5,107 nt of DNA from Bacteroidales bacterium (GTDB lineage: Bacteria > Bacteroidota > Bacteroidia > Bacteroidales > F082). The notes under the pieces are model-generated. The model was not told the origin of the DNA, did no database searches, and worked only from the letters and a program-made list of their open reading frames with translations. The stretch lies in contig JAFWRA010000076.1 in assembly GCA_017508895.1 (NCBI GenBank), positions 1 through 5,107 on the forward strand, read 5' to 3'. Shown here one piece after another: positions 4,767-5,107 of this stretch; position 1 is the stretch's first letter; each line of letters opens with the position of its first letter. A program made the position numbers and the translations under genes.

Positions 4767-5107
4767 ATGAAAAAAACATTACTGACAGTACTGGCCGTTG
4801 CATGCCTGATAAGCTGTGAGACAAAGACAAACAAGGAGAGCAAGAACGTTCCGGCAAAGGAAACCACCAAGGAGTTCAGAATCATCGACGTGGAGGAAGA
4901 AAAGGTCGCTTCACCCAGAGAGGAATACATGAAATCGCTAAGCGAAGGAAAGAGCAGCAACAGTTTGGTTTCGTGGATTTCGGATTCGGCTTTTTATGCC
5001 AACCCCAGGCTGATGATGCTGCTCGACACGTTGTGCCTGCATGTGTATGCCGACGAATTCCCGGCGGATGTAAAGAAAGAAGAGAAATGGATGGCACAAA
5101 TGCGCAA
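4767..5107 (+). CDS. Small lipoprotein of unknown function, N-terminal part, cut by window edge
   Basis: ATG at 4767 opens a frame of 113 codons plus two bases that is still open at the window end. Residues 1-17 form a lipoprotein signal: MKK, a hydrophobic core (TLLTVLAVACLIS), then a lipobox LISC (14-17) with C17 as the likely lipidated residue. C13 is a poorer candidate because its -3 residue is alanine. A charged linker rich in Lys, Glu and Thr follows (18-50), then a more ordered part with WISDSAFYANPRLMMLLDTL (70-89). I do not recognise the family. The gene lies after the sigma terminator. No clear consensus promoter is seen in the 37-base gap; TATAATTTG at 4748-4756 is one base too long and too close to the ATG. 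Membrane-anchored, probably in the outer membrane or periplasm, by inference. Confidence 0.8.
   Translation, partial: MKKTLLTVLAVACLISCETKTNKESKNVPAKETTKEFRIIDVEEEKVASPREEYMKSLSEGKSSNSLVSWISDSAFYANPRLMMLLDTLCLHVYADEFPADVKKEEKWMAQMR

Overview
The window comes from a Bacteroidales bacterium, probably of a gut or rumen lineage such as Prevotellaceae or Muribaculaceae. The best evidence is the promoters. Four sites match the Bacteroidota vegetative pattern (TTG or TTTG, 19-21 bases, TAnnTTTG), or miss its spacing by one base, and most genes lack a strong Shine-Dalgarno sequence. A truncated GH28 glycosidase, a lipoprotein and a short sigma factor with a Bacteroidota-style N-terminus agree with this.

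Layout from left to right. (1) 1-573, minus strand: the N-terminal part of a secreted GH28 (polygalacturonase-like) enzyme, cut by the window edge, with a clear promoter at 607-637. (2) 638-974: AT-rich intergenic DNA with short degenerate direct and inverted repeats. (3) 1045-2289, plus strand: a 414-residue cytoplasmic protein of unknown function with its own consensus promoter. (4) 2299-3099, minus strand: a 266-residue KilA-N domain protein, tail to tail with the previous gene and only 9 bases away. (5) 3138-3944: about 800 bases without a convincing protein gene but rich in structure. It holds a leftward promoter with a palindrome over its -33 box, a probable rightward promoter, a 21-base palindrome, a hairpin with 34-base arms, and the sigma gene promoter. 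(6) 3945-4667, plus strand: a 240-residue sigma-70 family factor lacking most of domain 3, followed by a good hairpin terminator. (7) 4767 to the edge, plus strand: the start of a small lipoprotein.

Base composition divides the window. Sixty-base samples counted by hand give about 62% GC in the GH28 gene (301-360) and 67% in the sigma gene (4081-4140). Samples from the middle give 42% (1321-1380), 33% and 50% (2881-2940 and 2761-2820, KilA-N gene) and 35% (3481-3540). The same 15-base sequence, CAAAGTTACGAAAAA, lies at 607-621 and 3386-3400, on either side of the unknown gene and the KilA-N gene. Each copy is the -7 region of a leftward promoter. The simplest reading is an acquired AT-rich islet carrying two convergent accessory genes, set between a carbohydrate-degradation gene and a housekeeping-type regulator.

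No functional link between the GH28, sigma and lipoprotein genes can be shown from the sequence. The two islet genes may work together, for example as a small defence or toxin-antitoxin-like pair, but that rests only on context. The candidates for something undescribed are the unknown gene/KilA-N pair, the possible noncoding transcript ending at the 3682-3764 hairpin, and the sigma factor with its altered promoter-melting region.
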